A stretch of DNA of 64,000 nt, from NCBI RefSeq assembly GCF_008632455.1, contig NZ_CP043929.1, positions 3,534,001-3,598,000 of the forward strand. The letters run 5' to 3'. The position numbers were made by a program, and so were the translations under genes. The notes beneath the pieces are model-generated. The model saw only the letters and a list, made by a program, of their open reading frames with translations. It had not been told where the DNA came from and searched no databases. This DNA is from Methylomonas rhizoryzae. Lineage in GTDB: Bacteria; Pseudomonadota; Gammaproteobacteria; Methylococcales; Methylomonadaceae. Below, piece after piece: positions 1 to 8,505 of this stretch (the first letter of the stretch is position 1; the number at the start of each line of letters is the position of its first letter).

Positions 1-278
1 ACGACGTCTATATTGCGTCCGGCGAAATCGCTGACCGCACTATCCACCAGTAGCGGGGAAGGTTCGCCGGATACCGTGAAATGCTGCCAGCTTAAACCGG
101 CGGCTTCCAGCGATGCGATGAAAGCCTGCCAGCGCGGCGAGCCGCAAAACGAGCGTTTACCGGTAACCAACAACGCCTGTCGGCCGTATTTGGCCGCCAG
201 TGCCGGTACTTGTTGAATGCAGCCGTTACCGAATATCACCCGCGGCAACCTGGAAATGGCAAAAGGAGAAAACAACAT
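1..278 (-). CDS. Iron-containing alcohol dehydrogenase, N-terminal fragment (3' end beyond window)
   Basis: The visible first 92 or so codons read MLFSPFAISRLPRVIFGNGC and continue with a LVTGK strand. This fits the N-terminal Rossmann-like domain of group III (Fe-dependent) alcohol dehydrogenases, where an FGxGxxxxLPxLA segment precedes LLVTGxR. The metal-binding histidines lie in the missing C-terminal half, so activity and substrate cannot be judged. The ATG at 278 is preceded by AGGA. It starts 5 bases after the stop of the ABM monooxygenase gene, so the two are probably co-transcribed. The family call is good; the substrate (short alcohols or aldehydes) is not determinable. Confidence 0.75.
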   Translation of the reverse strand, partial: MLFSPFAISRLPRVIFGNGCIQQVPALAAKYGRQALLVTGKRSFCGSPRWQAFIASLEAAGLSWQHFTVSGEPSPLLVDSAVSDFAGRNIDV

Positions 279-283
279 GAGGC

Positions 284-580
284 TTATTCCTGCGGTAACA
301 AACCGTGGTAACAAATGCCCTGACGCGGCTCCGCCATCCAGTCCGCGACCGTTTCGCGCCAAGCCAAGTAGTGAGCGGTTTCTTTATGCGCGGCCGCGTC
401 CTGCGCCGTTAGATAAGCTTCGTACAATACAAAACGGGTAGGATCGTCCGCCGCTTGCAATACGTCGAAACGCCGGTTGCCGGCCTCGCAAATCGACGCC
501 AGATGATTGTCGCGGGTAGCGGTGATAAACGCGTCGAGGTGTTCAGGTTTGACGTGAACGTGAACCAAGGTGACATGCAT
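284..580 (-). CDS. Antibiotic biosynthesis monooxygenase (ABM) domain protein
   Basis: A 98-aa protein starting MHVTLVHVHVKPEHLDAFI. It has the dimeric alpha/beta-barrel pattern of the ABM/LsrG family: an N-terminal beta strand of alternating valines, a central RFxxLxxxDDPxRFxLYE segment and a C-terminal HYLAWRETVADWM helix. Family members are small cofactor-free monooxygenases or isomerases, including the AI-2 breakdown enzyme LsrG; the exact reaction cannot be read from sequence. The frame is open upstream, but the ATG at 580 has GAGG eight bases before it and starts exactly at the domain, so it was chosen. It lies 5 bases upstream of the Fe-ADH gene, which suggests a two-gene oxidoreductase unit. 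Confidence 0.75.
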   Translation of the reverse strand: MHVTLVHVHVKPEHLDAFITATRDNHLASICEAGNRRFDVLQAADDPTRFVLYEAYLTAQDAAAHKETAHYLAWRETVADWMAEPRQGICYHGLLPQE

Positions 581-613
581 AACGCTGGCCTCATAACCGG
601 AAAGTAATTCCGT

Positions 614-619
614 ATTATA
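614..619 (-). promoter_or_regulatory. -10 hexamer TATAAT before the ABM gene
   Basis: A perfect TATAAT lies 34-39 bases upstream of the ABM start codon. No good -35 is visible at 17 bases. The rest of the 581-878 stretch between this gene and the downstream end of the chemoreceptor gene shows no convincing ORF. It is rich in short inverted repeats and could hold a leader structure, but it matches no riboswitch I know. Confidence 0.4.
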
Positions 620-878
620 CGCCAGCGACAGCCAAGACCGCCGCGCCGTATCCCGCCAATATCGGCGCTTGCGGGTCGAGCACGGGGCATCCCCCCAACA
701 AATTCGGAAAGCAGCGGAACCGTGGGAAAGCTTGATGCGAAAGTCCGGCCGGGAGGGACGCATTGCCGCGAAGACGGCTTGTCACCTCGCTCCTACTCCG
801 GCTGCTATGGCCATTGATACCGGGCGAATGAATCGCCCCTACGCCCGATTAATTCCGAAGCTATCGCTACCAACCTCA

Positions 879-3137
879 TTAGAAGCGTCCGAACTTGGTC
901 TGATCGAAGCGATCGGCAGCCGGTTGTTGGCGTTTGCCCGCACTTTTGCTGGACGAGTTGTCAGGCTTGTCCGGCAATTTAAAGGTTGGATTCGGCGCTC
1001 CTTGCGCATTGGCATCGATTTTGAAAAAAGCCATCAAATATTGCAGCTGTTCTGTCTGGCTGGTCATTTGTTCGGCAGTCGCGGCAAGCTCTTCGCTGGC
1101 CGCCGCATTTTGCTGAGTGACGTAACTCATTTGATTCATCGCCGCATTGATTTGACTGGCTCCTGTCGCTTGTTCCTGCGAAGCCGCGCTAATTTCCTGT
1201 ACCAAATCCGAGGTTTTGGTAATGCTAGGCACGATTTCCGCTAACAATTCTCCGGCGGATTCGGCGGTTCCGACGCTGGTTTCGGCCAATTCGCCGATTT
1301 CCTGCGCAGCTATCTGGCTGCGTTCCGCCAGCTTACGCACTTCGGCGGCAACCACCGCGAAACCCTTCCCGTGATTGCCCGCCCTAGCCGCTTCGATCGC
1401 GGCGTTCAGCGCCAGCATATTGGTTTGATAAGCAATGTCGTCGATGATGCCGATCTTGGCGACGATTTGCTTCATCGCTTCGACAGTATGTTTGACCACT
1501 TCGCCGCCCTCCTCGGCTTCCTTGGCCGCTTTGGTCGCCATGGCATCGGTCAGTTTAGCGTTATCGGCGTTTTGATTGATGCTGGCTGCCATTTGCTCGA
1601 TACTGGCACTGGTTTCTTCCACACCCGCCGCTTGTTCGCTGGAGGCTTGCGACAGGGATTGCGAAGTCGCGTTGATTTGCTCGGCAGCATTGCCCAGTTG
1701 CTCGGTGGCGCTGACAACCTCCGCTATCGTAGCGGACAACTTGCCTATGGTGTTGTTAACGCTGTTCTTGAACTCCGCCAACCGGCCTTGATAGTCGCCT
1801 TGCACCGTTCCGGTCAGATCGCCTTGTTCGACCATGGAGAGTACCTCTATGGCCTCGTTCACCGGCAAAATCACCGCGTCCAGGGTATCGTTCACACCTC
1901 GCACGATCTGTCGGTAATCGCCGAAATGCCTGTCGGCGTCCGCACGCACATCCAAGCGCCCTTCCTTCGCGGCTGCAGCCAGCATGCCGGCGTCGTCTAT
2001 CAAGGCTTGCACGTTGGCAACCGCGGCATTCAAACTTTCTTTGAGTTGATTGAATTCCAAACCGTAATCGTTGCCGTCTCGGACCGGCATCTCGCCGTTG
2101 CCCAGTTTGCCTAAGCCTTCCAGCATGACATTGACTGGGCGGAGTACGCCGGTGACCGTGACCCAGCTCAGGTATAAAAACACCCCGAATAGCACCAGCA
2201 ACATGCCGAACCGCAGGGTAATGTCAGTGCGTATTCTGTCGATACGCGCATCCAAGGTATTCAGCAACATCTTGTTGAGCGATTCCGAAGCGTTGAAATA
2301 CATATCCACCACGACCGTAATCTGCTCGAAAAAGCTTTTGGCCGAGTAATCGATTATCTTGGCCACGACGATTTCGGCATCTATCAGCTTTGCCACTTTA
2401 TGCGCTTCTCCGAGCATTTTTTGCGTTTCGGCAAAGATGGTCTTATCGCCGATGGAAATTTTGCCCAGGTTTTCCTCGACCAGTACCTGATACACATCCA
2501 GCGTCTTGGTGGCATGATAAACCTTGTTTGCATCGTCGGGCCCTAATTGCTTGGAAGTCAGCACCTTGGTGCCCATGGCACGCAAACCGCCGAGCAACTC
2601 GGCCATTTCCGGCAATTGACTCACCGCAACGGAACTCAGATAGAAACTGTCAATTTCTGGATCCAGGCTGAGTCCGGAGGCATCCAGCACTTTGCGGTTG
2701 AACTGCAATAATGTATTTATCCACTCGGTATGTTGCGTCAAACTCGCTTTGGGATCCATAGTCTCGACACTGCCGGCCAATTGTTCCCAAGCTTGACGCA
2801 ATTGTTGCCATTGCCGGCTCATGCCCAAGTCAGACAATCGCAGGTCTAACGCGTCGACTTCGGTAACTTGACTATCGATCTGCCGACGTTTCGCCCGCCA
2901 ACTATCGCTTAAGCCGTCATTTCCTGACAAAACCCCGCTACTCAAGCCACGGTGTTGTTGCACCAGTTGCAATAATTTAATGGTGGCTTGCAAATATTCG
3001 ACCCCCCGCTTTTCCCTGTGGGTGTCGGCTATAGACCGGGTACTGGAAAGGATGACTGACGCACTGGGAATGGCAAACATCACCACCGCCAAAACGATCA
3101 AGCCCAGAAATTTGTGAGAAAGTTTGAATTTATTCAT
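879..3137 (-). CDS. Methyl-accepting chemotaxis protein with NIT-type periplasmic sensor
   Basis: A 752-aa transducer. Residues about 10-30 are a membrane segment. A roughly 270-residue periplasmic helical region with RGLSSGVLSGN follows and resembles the nitrate/nitrite-sensing NIT domain. A second membrane segment (FGMLLVLFGVFLYLSWVTV, about residue 310) leads into a HAMP region and a second HAMP-like stretch (LPVNEAIEVLSMVEQGDLTG). The C-terminal part is the MCP signalling coiled coil with the hairpin tip DDIAYQTNMLALNAAIEAAR. No CheB/CheR-binding pentapeptide ends the protein. The ligand is inferred: nitrate or nitrite would fit next to nif genes, but NIT domains also bind other small ligands. 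The gene stands alone. Confidence 0.88.
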   Translation of the reverse strand: MNKFKLSHKFLGLIVLAVVMFAIPSASVILSSTRSIADTHREKRGVEYLQATIKLLQLVQQHRGLSSGVLSGNDGLSDSWRAKRRQIDSQVTEVDALDLRLSDLGMSRQWQQLRQAWEQLAGSVETMDPKASLTQHTEWINTLLQFNRKVLDASGLSLDPEIDSFYLSSVAVSQLPEMAELLGGLRAMGTKVLTSKQLGPDDANKVYHATKTLDVYQVLVEENLGKISIGDKTIFAETQKMLGEAHKVAKLIDAEIVVAKIIDYSAKSFFEQITVVVDMYFNASESLNKMLLNTLDARIDRIRTDITLRFGMLLVLFGVFLYLSWVTVTGVLRPVNVMLEGLGKLGNGEMPVRDGNDYGLEFNQLKESLNAAVANVQALIDDAGMLAAAAKEGRLDVRADADRHFGDYRQIVRGVNDTLDAVILPVNEAIEVLSMVEQGDLTGTVQGDYQGRLAEFKNSVNNTIGKLSATIAEVVSATEQLGNAAEQINATSQSLSQASSEQAAGVEETSASIEQMAASINQNADNAKLTDAMATKAAKEAEEGGEVVKHTVEAMKQIVAKIGIIDDIAYQTNMLALNAAIEAARAGNHGKGFAVVAAEVRKLAERSQIAAQEIGELAETSVGTAESAGELLAEIVPSITKTSDLVQEISAASQEQATGASQINAAMNQMSYVTQQNAAASEELAATAEQMTSQTEQLQYLMAFFKIDANAQGAPNPTFKLPDKPDNSSSKSAGKRQQPAADRFDQTKFGRF

Positions 3138-3457
3138 GAAAATTGCTCTCGGTTAACGTTCCGTGTAAGCACCGGGAGCAAAAATCGACGCGTTTTCTCC
3201 CAAGCCCAACAAGCCAAGACTGTTCAAAAACTCGATTATGCAACGGTCTTCGCTGAACCGATGAAACACAGGCCTAAATAGTAGTCAAGGCTAAGAGAAA
3301 TACTACCCTACAAACTGAGGCGTTTTTTATGAACCTGAATGCCGCGAGGCTAAGCATCAATAAGTAGGCTCATGCGTCGCTCCCGCTTTCCTGAATTTGT
3401 GGTATCGACAGGGGGATTGGTCACGCAATATGACGTTTGTGTGTAGATCGGAAACCT
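3138..3457. other. 320-base intergenic stretch, nothing identified
   Basis: This lies between the chemoreceptor start and the last gene of the nif operon. I see only very short ORFs. It should hold the chemoreceptor promoter and the nif operon end, but no clear -35/-10 pair or hairpin with U-tract was recognised. Confidence 0.4.
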
Positions 3458-3889
3458 TTAAAGTCTGCCGACGATTTGCGGACGAAAACAAAAATACAAC
3501 AGCAATATTCCTTGGCACAAATGAATGGCCCAAAAAGTCAGAAGCAACACCGCCAAGGCTATTTCCGGCAGCCATTGATCGGCAACGGCTACCGGCAACA
3601 AAACCTGCGCCAGCGCGATTCCGCCGAACATGGCCAGCAACGGCATCAAATACAGGATGATCGACGTTAAAATCAAGTGCGAGTCGTCTATGGCAACTCG
3701 CACTTGATCGCCAACCCGCAAGGTCAAGTCGCAGTCCACCGCAAATTCGCGTTGCGGCAACAGCTTGCTCAACGTTGCAGTAGCGCACGCGGATTGCTTG
3801 GCACATCCGCCGCAGGCACTGCTGGCTTGGCTTTTAATCCAGGCCTGACCGCCGGCTATTCGGGTAACAGTGGCGATTTCCTCTATCAT
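3458..3889 (-). CDS. rseC: RseC/MucC-family positive regulator (SoxR-reducing system)
   Basis: A 143-aa inner-membrane protein. The N-terminal region carries clustered cysteines (ACGGCAKQSAC, C26-x2-C29-x5-C35) as in RseC/MucC. Two membrane segments follow (about 72-95 and 105-130). The family works with Rsx/Rnf-type electron-transport complexes in reducing SoxR and in sigmaE regulation. Here it ends a nif operon directly behind a Rieske protein (7 bases) and flavodoxin, so a role in redox supply to nitrogenase, perhaps through an Rnf complex elsewhere, is plausible but inferred. The ribosome site before the ATG at 3889 is weak, so coupling to the upstream gene is likely. Confidence 0.8.
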   Translation of the reverse strand: MIEEIATVTRIAGGQAWIKSQASSACGGCAKQSACATATLSKLLPQREFAVDCDLTLRVGDQVRVAIDDSHLILTSIILYLMPLLAMFGGIALAQVLLPVAVADQWLPEIALAVLLLTFWAIHLCQGILLLYFCFRPQIVGRL

Positions 3890-3896
3890 CGTTCGA

Positions 3897-4286
3897 TCAA
3901 ACGAAATTTCGACCGATGGGATGGCCGTCGACGAATTGAAGCCGTTTTTCTTTAAACACTATCATTCCATCCTCTTCCGCCACTTTAAGCGGCCTAAGCT
4001 TTTGTCCCTCGCACACCGGACTTAAACATTCCCCGGTTTCCGGATGAAATAAAAACCCGTGCATGGAACAACGCAAATACCGGCGCTCTTCGTCGAAAAT
4101 CCCGTCGGATTGGCAATTCAACGGCCTGTGCATGTGCATGCAATGGTTGACGTACGCGTAAACTTTGCCGAGATAGCGAAAAATCACCGCATTGACGGCT
4201 TGTTGCCCGGGCGAACGGCTATTGAGCACCACATCGACGGTTAAAAAGGCTTTTTCGGCTAAAGCGCCGGCAGCGGCTATACGCAT
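3897..4286 (-). CDS. Rieske [2Fe-2S] ferredoxin-like protein in the nif operon
   Basis: A 129-aa soluble protein with a complete Rieske cluster-binding pair: CMH at about residue 49 and CSMH about 20 residues later, in the frame LRCSMHGFLFHPETGEC. It has no membrane anchor and no oxygenase catalytic domain, so it looks like a free Rieske ferredoxin or a ferredoxin subunit. Its stop lies 7 bases before rseC and its start 1 base after the nifF stop, so it belongs to the same transcript. Electron transfer linked to nitrogen fixation is inferred from position only. Confidence 0.8.
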   Translation of the reverse strand: MRIAAAGALAEKAFLTVDVVLNSRSPGQQAVNAVIFRYLGKVYAYVNHCMHMHRPLNCQSDGIFDEERRYLRCSMHGFLFHPETGECLSPVCEGQKLRPLKVAEEDGMIVFKEKRLQFVDGHPIGRNFV

Positions 4287-4287
4287 T

Positions 4288-4812
4288 TTATGCCAAAACG
4301 GGCTCGAGTTCGGTCAGCCAGTCCGCCAAGCGGTCCTCGGAAAGCTCTTTTTGATTATCTTCATCCAGCACCAAGCCGACGAACTGACCGTCCACAACCG
4401 CTTTAGACTTGTTGTAGGTGTAACCGTCCGTGCTGGTAAAACCGACCATGGTGGCGCCCAATTCGGAGAATTTGTCGTACAGCATGCCCAGGGCATCGAC
4501 AAAATTGTCGGGATAACCTTCCTGATCGCCCAAACCGTAAAGCGCAATCGTTTTGCCGGAGAAATCCGCTCCGTCCAGGTTAGGCATGAATTCTTCCCAA
4601 CTTTCGGACGAGGTTCCGGCGGTTAGGCCCGGCAATTCGCCGTCGCCGTAAGTAGGGGTACCCAAAATCAGTACGTCGTAGGCCAATAGATCGTCGACAC
4701 TGGCTTTGTTAATATTTTCGGGCTTGGCCACGCCCAATTTTTTGGCGATTTGTTTTGCGACTTTACGCGAGTTGCCGGTATCTGTACCGAAGAATATACC
4801 TACATTTGCCAT
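4288..4812 (-). CDS. nifF: Flavodoxin, nitrogenase electron donor type
   Basis: A 174-aa long-chain flavodoxin. The FMN phosphate loop is GTDTGNSRK near the N terminus. FMN-ring loops follow (TPTYGDGELPG and the YGLGDQEGYPDNF segment). The roughly 20-residue long-chain insertion, GFTSTDGYTYNKSKAVVDGQ, is present. The ending (FVGLVLDEDNQ) and the position downstream of nifM and clpX match NifF of Azotobacter, which passes electrons to nitrogenase Fe protein. A housekeeping FldA role cannot be excluded from sequence alone. Confidence 0.85.
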   Translation of the reverse strand: MANVGIFFGTDTGNSRKVAKQIAKKLGVAKPENINKASVDDLLAYDVLILGTPTYGDGELPGLTAGTSSESWEEFMPNLDGADFSGKTIALYGLGDQEGYPDNFVDALGMLYDKFSELGATMVGFTSTDGYTYNKSKAVVDGQFVGLVLDEDNQKELSEDRLADWLTELEPVLA

Positions 4813-4837
4813 GGATGTTTGCTCCTTGTGATAGAAA

Positions 4838-5449
4838 TTAAAGTTGAATTTGTAATAGCGCTGGTTTTTCCGCCGGTTGCTGCGCCTGCCACTGTTCCGG
4901 GGTGAATGTTTTTAAGGTCACGGCATGCAAACGGCCGCTCGCCAAAGGTTCGCTCAAAGTCGCCATAACCCCTTGCTGCTGTTTCAATAGGGATTGCCCG
5001 CCGAATATCTCGCTGACCACTACGATGCTGAGGTCGCAACCTTCGCCCTCGATCATAATAGTCGACCCCGGATAGTCGCCGTGTATCAAATTTTCCACTT
5101 CAGAGTGGGTAATGACATTGGCAGCGCCGGCCACCGGCGCGATGGCCGCCTGCAACATGGGCAATAAACTGCCGTCGTTGTTCATAGATTCGATAATGTC
5201 CGCACCGCCGACTAACTCTCCCTTGATAAATAGCTGGGGAAACGTAGGCCATTTGGAAACCGACGGCAGTTTTTCCCGAATAAACGGCGCTTGCAGTACG
5301 TTCACATAAGTAAACGGCACTTTGGTTGCGTTCAAAATATTCACGGCCTTTTCGGAAAATCCGCATTCCGGCGCGGACGGAACGCCTTTCATATAAATAA
5401 TCACCGGATTTTCGGCTAACTGTTTGAGGATTTTATCTTTGGTGCTCAT
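4838..5449 (-). CDS. Monothiol glutaredoxin (CGFS, Grx4 type) fused to a BolA domain
   Basis: A 203-aa two-domain protein. Residues 1 to about 108 are a Grx4/GrxD glutaredoxin with the monothiol centre ECGFSEKA, the WPTFPQLFIKGELVGGADI segment and an SGS-like C-terminal loop. Residues about 112-190 match BolA/IbaG: an IEGEGCDLSIVVVSEIFGG strand-helix and the late HAVTLKTFTPEQW motif. Separate Grx4 and BolA proteins form [2Fe-2S]-bridged complexes in iron-sulfur trafficking; here they are covalently joined. The gene sits between clpX and nifF, so a dedicated role in Fe-S supply or repair for nitrogenase is a reasonable inference. Confidence 0.88.
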   Translation of the reverse strand: MSTKDKILKQLAENPVIIYMKGVPSAPECGFSEKAVNILNATKVPFTYVNVLQAPFIREKLPSVSKWPTFPQLFIKGELVGGADIIESMNNDGSLLPMLQAAIAPVAGAANVITHSEVENLIHGDYPGSTIMIEGEGCDLSIVVVSEIFGGQSLLKQQQGVMATLSEPLASGRLHAVTLKTFTPEQWQAQQPAEKPALLQIQL

Positions 5450-5495
5450 TATGTAATCTCTTTAAAGTGATAGTCGACCCGTCGCAAGCGCAGGC

Positions 5496-6794
5496 TTATT
5501 CGCCGCCGGACAAGCGTTGCAGCTTCGGTTCTTCCCGCGCGTCGCATTCGACCAACTGAATTTCGCCTTCGCCTTTGACGACTTCGGCGGTGACGATGCA
5601 GCGGGAAACGTTTTCTTTGGACGGTACGTCAAACATGGTGCGGCGCAACACGGTTTCCATGATGCTGCGCAAGCCTCTGGCACCGGTGTTGCGGGCGATG
5701 GCTTTTTCGGCGATTTCCACTAAAGCGTCTTGGGTAAACTCCAGCTCGACCTCGTCGAATGCGAACAATTGTTGATATTGCTTGACCAGCGCGTTTTTGG
5801 GTTCGGTCAACACTTGAATCAAGGCGTCGACATCCAAAGGCTCCAGCGGCGCCAACACCGGGAAACGGCCGATAAATTCCGGAATCAGGCCGAAGCGTTT
5901 CAAGTCGTCCGGCTGAGTCGCGTTCAACATCGCTTCCAATGAGGGTTTGTCGTCCGGATTGCTGACTTCCGCATGAAAACCAATCGCGGTTTTCGGCGGC
6001 ATTAAGCGTTTTTCCACGTGTTTTTCCAAACCGGGGAATGCGCCGCCGGCAATGAACAGGATGTTGCGGGTATCGACCGTCACCGTGTCGCTGCCGCTAT
6101 GATCCTTACGCCGGCCTTTGGCCGGCACTTTAACGTGCGAGCCTTCCACCAGGCGCAACAAGGCTTGTTGCACGCCTTCGCCGGAAACGTCGCGCGTTCC
6201 GAATGCTTGTTCCGGGCTGCGGGCGATTTTGTCCACTTCGTCGATATATACAATGCCCCACTCGGCTTTGCTGATTTGTCCGTCCGCGACGTCCAGCAAA
6301 CGAACCAAAATATTTTCGACGTCGTCACCGACGTAACCGGCCTGGGTCAGGGTGGTAGCATCGGCCACGGTGAAAGGAACCCCGACAATTTTCGCCAAGG
6401 TGCTGGCCAGCAAGGTTTTACCGGTACCCGAAGGCCCGATCAACAGGACATTGGATTTGCCGATTTCCACGTTGGTATCGGCCTCGCCTAAACCGTCCGC
6501 TTTGCTGCTTTCATGCTTCAGGCGTTTGTAATGGTTGTAAACCGCTACCGACAAAATTTCCTTGGCCAAATTTTGACCAATCACGTACTGATCCAGAATG
6601 GCTTTGATTTCTAAAGGCTTAGGCAACGTCGTTTGCATCTCGTTGAGTTCTTTCTTTTTACCCCAACTCGACACCACTTGGCTGGCTAACTGTACGCAAG
6701 CCTCGCAAATGTAGCCTTCGGTACCGGCGATCATCGGAACGGAAGCCGACGCAGCTATGCCGCAAAACGAACAATGTTTAGATTCTTTCGCCAT
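5496..6794 (-). CDS. clpX: ClpX AAA+ unfoldase, nif-operon copy
   Basis: A 432-aa ClpX. It has an N-terminal zinc finger (CSFCG...CEAC), Walker A GPSGTGKT, Walker B IVYIDEVDK, a pore loop GYVGDD, an arginine-finger region and sensor 2 GARGLRSI. The IGF loop that docks on ClpP is present as KTAIGFHAE, so it should still work with ClpP. Azotobacter has a second clpX in the same nif position (nifM-clpX-nifF), so this is probably a nitrogenase-specific paralogue; a main clpPX locus is not visible here. The ATG at 6794 has GGTGA six bases before it. An in-frame ATG at 6806 has no ribosome site. Confidence 0.93.
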   Translation of the reverse strand: MAKESKHCSFCGIAASASVPMIAGTEGYICEACVQLASQVVSSWGKKKELNEMQTTLPKPLEIKAILDQYVIGQNLAKEILSVAVYNHYKRLKHESSKADGLGEADTNVEIGKSNVLLIGPSGTGKTLLASTLAKIVGVPFTVADATTLTQAGYVGDDVENILVRLLDVADGQISKAEWGIVYIDEVDKIARSPEQAFGTRDVSGEGVQQALLRLVEGSHVKVPAKGRRKDHSGSDTVTVDTRNILFIAGGAFPGLEKHVEKRLMPPKTAIGFHAEVSNPDDKPSLEAMLNATQPDDLKRFGLIPEFIGRFPVLAPLEPLDVDALIQVLTEPKNALVKQYQQLFAFDEVELEFTQDALVEIAEKAIARNTGARGLRSIMETVLRRTMFDVPSKENVSRCIVTAEVVKGEGEIQLVECDAREEPKLQRLSGGE

Positions 6795-6855
6795 GTCTGT
6801 CACCATTTAGATTAGGGTGATCGTAACCACCGTGGTTGAATAGTAGACCGTATCG

Positions 6856-7710
6856 CTACGGTTTTCCGGCCGGCAAACTCGCCAGCCAGGTTCGTTGGCA
6901 ATTGCGGCGGGAGCGATCCTGCATCAATTGTTTGATCTTAGGCGCCGCTTTTTTCAGAGACACCGTTTCCGCGTGAATGATTTTTTGACATTGAATTAAA
7001 TGGAAGCCGATTTCGGTCTCGACTATGTCGCTGATTTGGTTTTCTTTCAGCCCAAACAAAGCGGCATCCAACTCAGGAAAGAGTTTCCCGGCCACGATGG
7101 TACCCAATTCGCCGCCATTCAGAGCCGTAGGGCATTCGGAATTTTTTAAGGCAAGTTCGGCAAATTTATGCGGTTTGCGCTTTAAAGTCGCCTCGATTTC
7201 TTCCATACGCGACCTAGCCGTTTCCCGCGTATTTTCCGGATAATCCGGATTAATGCTGATCAGAATGTGACGAGCAACCCGTTGTTCGGGCTGGCGAAAT
7301 TTATCGGGATGTGAGTGGTAGAAAATACCGATTTCTACCTCGTTAACTTTAGGCGCACGCGAACCGACTTTTTCCAATATCGCGTTAACCTTACATTGTC
7401 GCGACAAGGCGGATTTCAACATGCCCTCGTCTAAATTATTGGCGCTCAATGCCTTGAAAAACGCTTCATCATTATCAAAACGCCCCTTGATTTCGTCAAA
7501 TGCTCGACTCAATTCTAGATCGGAGATGATGACACCAACCGCCTCGGACGAATTCAACACCCGGTTTTCGATGTCGTATTCGCTTTTTGCTTGGCGTTCT
7601 GCCTGATGCAACTGCGTTTCTTCCAAATCGGCTGGCGGCTTTTTGAATAAGCTCAACGAAGCGCGCAGCAGAGTATAGGGCTCGACGGCAACGTTCACGT
7701 GCTGATTCAT
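6856..7710 (-). CDS. nifM: Nitrogenase Fe protein maturation factor NifM (PpiC-type prolyl isomerase)
   Basis: A 284-aa cytoplasmic protein. The N-terminal half is helical (SurA/NifM-like chaperone part). A parvulin domain follows from about residue 140 (VARHILISINPDYPENTRE ... GGELGTIVAGKLFPELDAALFGL ... IGFHLIQC). NifM isomerises prolines in NifH and is needed for active Fe protein in Azotobacter-type systems. It starts 1 base after the nifZ stop, with AGAGGA as ribosome site. The spacing to clpX is 61 bases. Confidence 0.92.
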   Translation of the reverse strand: MNQHVNVAVEPYTLLRASLSLFKKPPADLEETQLHQAERQAKSEYDIENRVLNSSEAVGVIISDLELSRAFDEIKGRFDNDEAFFKALSANNLDEGMLKSALSRQCKVNAILEKVGSRAPKVNEVEIGIFYHSHPDKFRQPEQRVARHILISINPDYPENTRETARSRMEEIEATLKRKPHKFAELALKNSECPTALNGGELGTIVAGKLFPELDAALFGLKENQISDIVETEIGFHLIQCQKIIHAETVSLKKAAPKIKQLMQDRSRRNCQRTWLASLPAGKP

Positions 7711-7711
7711 A

Positions 7712-8191
7712 TTAATCCTCTGGTTCTCTGAAATTAGCCGGGTCGGCCGGTTCCAACACTTTTTCCGGCACTTGCAAGGTACGCCCCGGAAAACGGATGT
7801 GGTACTGCAAGGGTTGGGTTTCCCGCAAAATCTTCAAGACTTCGCCCTCGGCACCTTTATGTACAATGATTTCACCTTTCACCGCCAAATCGATGGAGCA
7901 CACGACCTTGTCGCGAAATTCGAAACGACTCGGGTTCCAGGGCGCATCGGCTGGAATCAATTCCTCGGCGCGGCAACCGACCATCCGGTTTTGATTCAAA
8001 AAGTGTACGGTGTATATCACCTGATCTTGCAAAAAAGTACCTACCTCAATCACATGGCCGATACTGCCGCGCCGTATCAACAGGTCACCGATTTCCTTAC
8101 CGGGATAGGTACCGTCGTTTCTAACGTTTCGTGTAAGTCTAACTGCTTCGCCAAATTCGAAACGTTCTTCGTCAAAGCGTTCTTCGATCAT
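7712..8191 (-). CDS. nifZ: Nitrogen fixation protein NifZ
   Basis: A 159-aa protein. NifZ has tandem small SH3-like beta modules: here VRLTRNVRNDGTYPGKEIGD followed by IRRGSIGHVIEVGTFLQDQ, with a partial repeat later (KGEIIVHKGAEGEVLKILR). NifZ acts in P-cluster maturation of the MoFe protein. The start overlaps the nifW stop by 4 bases (ATGA), showing translational coupling. It is longer than the shortest NifZ proteins because of the second module. Confidence 0.92.
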   Translation of the reverse strand: MIEERFDEERFEFGEAVRLTRNVRNDGTYPGKEIGDLLIRRGSIGHVIEVGTFLQDQVIYTVHFLNQNRMVGCRAEELIPADAPWNPSRFEFRDKVVCSIDLAVKGEIIVHKGAEGEVLKILRETQPLQYHIRFPGRTLQVPEKVLEPADPANFREPED

Positions 8192-8502
8192 GTTTTGATA
8201 TCCCCTAGGGAGATAAATACGGTTGCAGGTTCCACGTCTTTGAATACCTTGAAGACTTTCTCGGTCAAGGCGTCGGATTCCACGAAGTCTTGATAAGCCC
8301 TGGCTAGCAGCTTTTTGTAGACTTCCCGTTTAGCCTCTTCTTCTTCCGGGAGTTGTTCCGCTCCTTGGCTCAAGTAATCGTGAAAACGTTGCAAGATGTG
8401 CAAGCGGTTTACATGGACTACCGTTTGATCGTAAGGCAATTGGAAATACAGTAAAAAGTCTTCTGCGGATTCCAGCTCTTCGATGTCGTCTTCAAAACTC
8501 AT
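8188..8502 (-). CDS. nifW: Nitrogenase-stabilising protein NifW
   Basis: A 104-aa acidic helical protein. It has the family core LESAEDFLLYFQLPYD ... VVHVNRLHILQRFHDYL and the end VFKVFKDVEPATVFISL. NifW protects or matures the MoFe protein. The start codon lies 3 bases after the stop of a 42-aa membrane micro-protein, and the ribosome site (GAGGTAA) is inside that small gene, so the two are coupled. The nifW-nifZ overlap confirms the operon. Confidence 0.93.
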   Translation of the reverse strand: MSFEDDIEELESAEDFLLYFQLPYDQTVVHVNRLHILQRFHDYLSQGAEQLPEEEEAKREVYKKLLARAYQDFVESDALTEKVFKVFKDVEPATVFISLGDIKT

Positions 8503-8505
8503 GGG

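Noticed and set aside
640..860. GC-rich structured leader that might be a riboswitch (c-di-GMP or cobalamin type)
   Set aside because: Conserved core strings of these classes were not found in order on either strand.
1371..2114. 247-codon ORF opposite the chemoreceptor
   Set aside because: Antisense shadow of conserved MCP and HAMP regions; no own signals.
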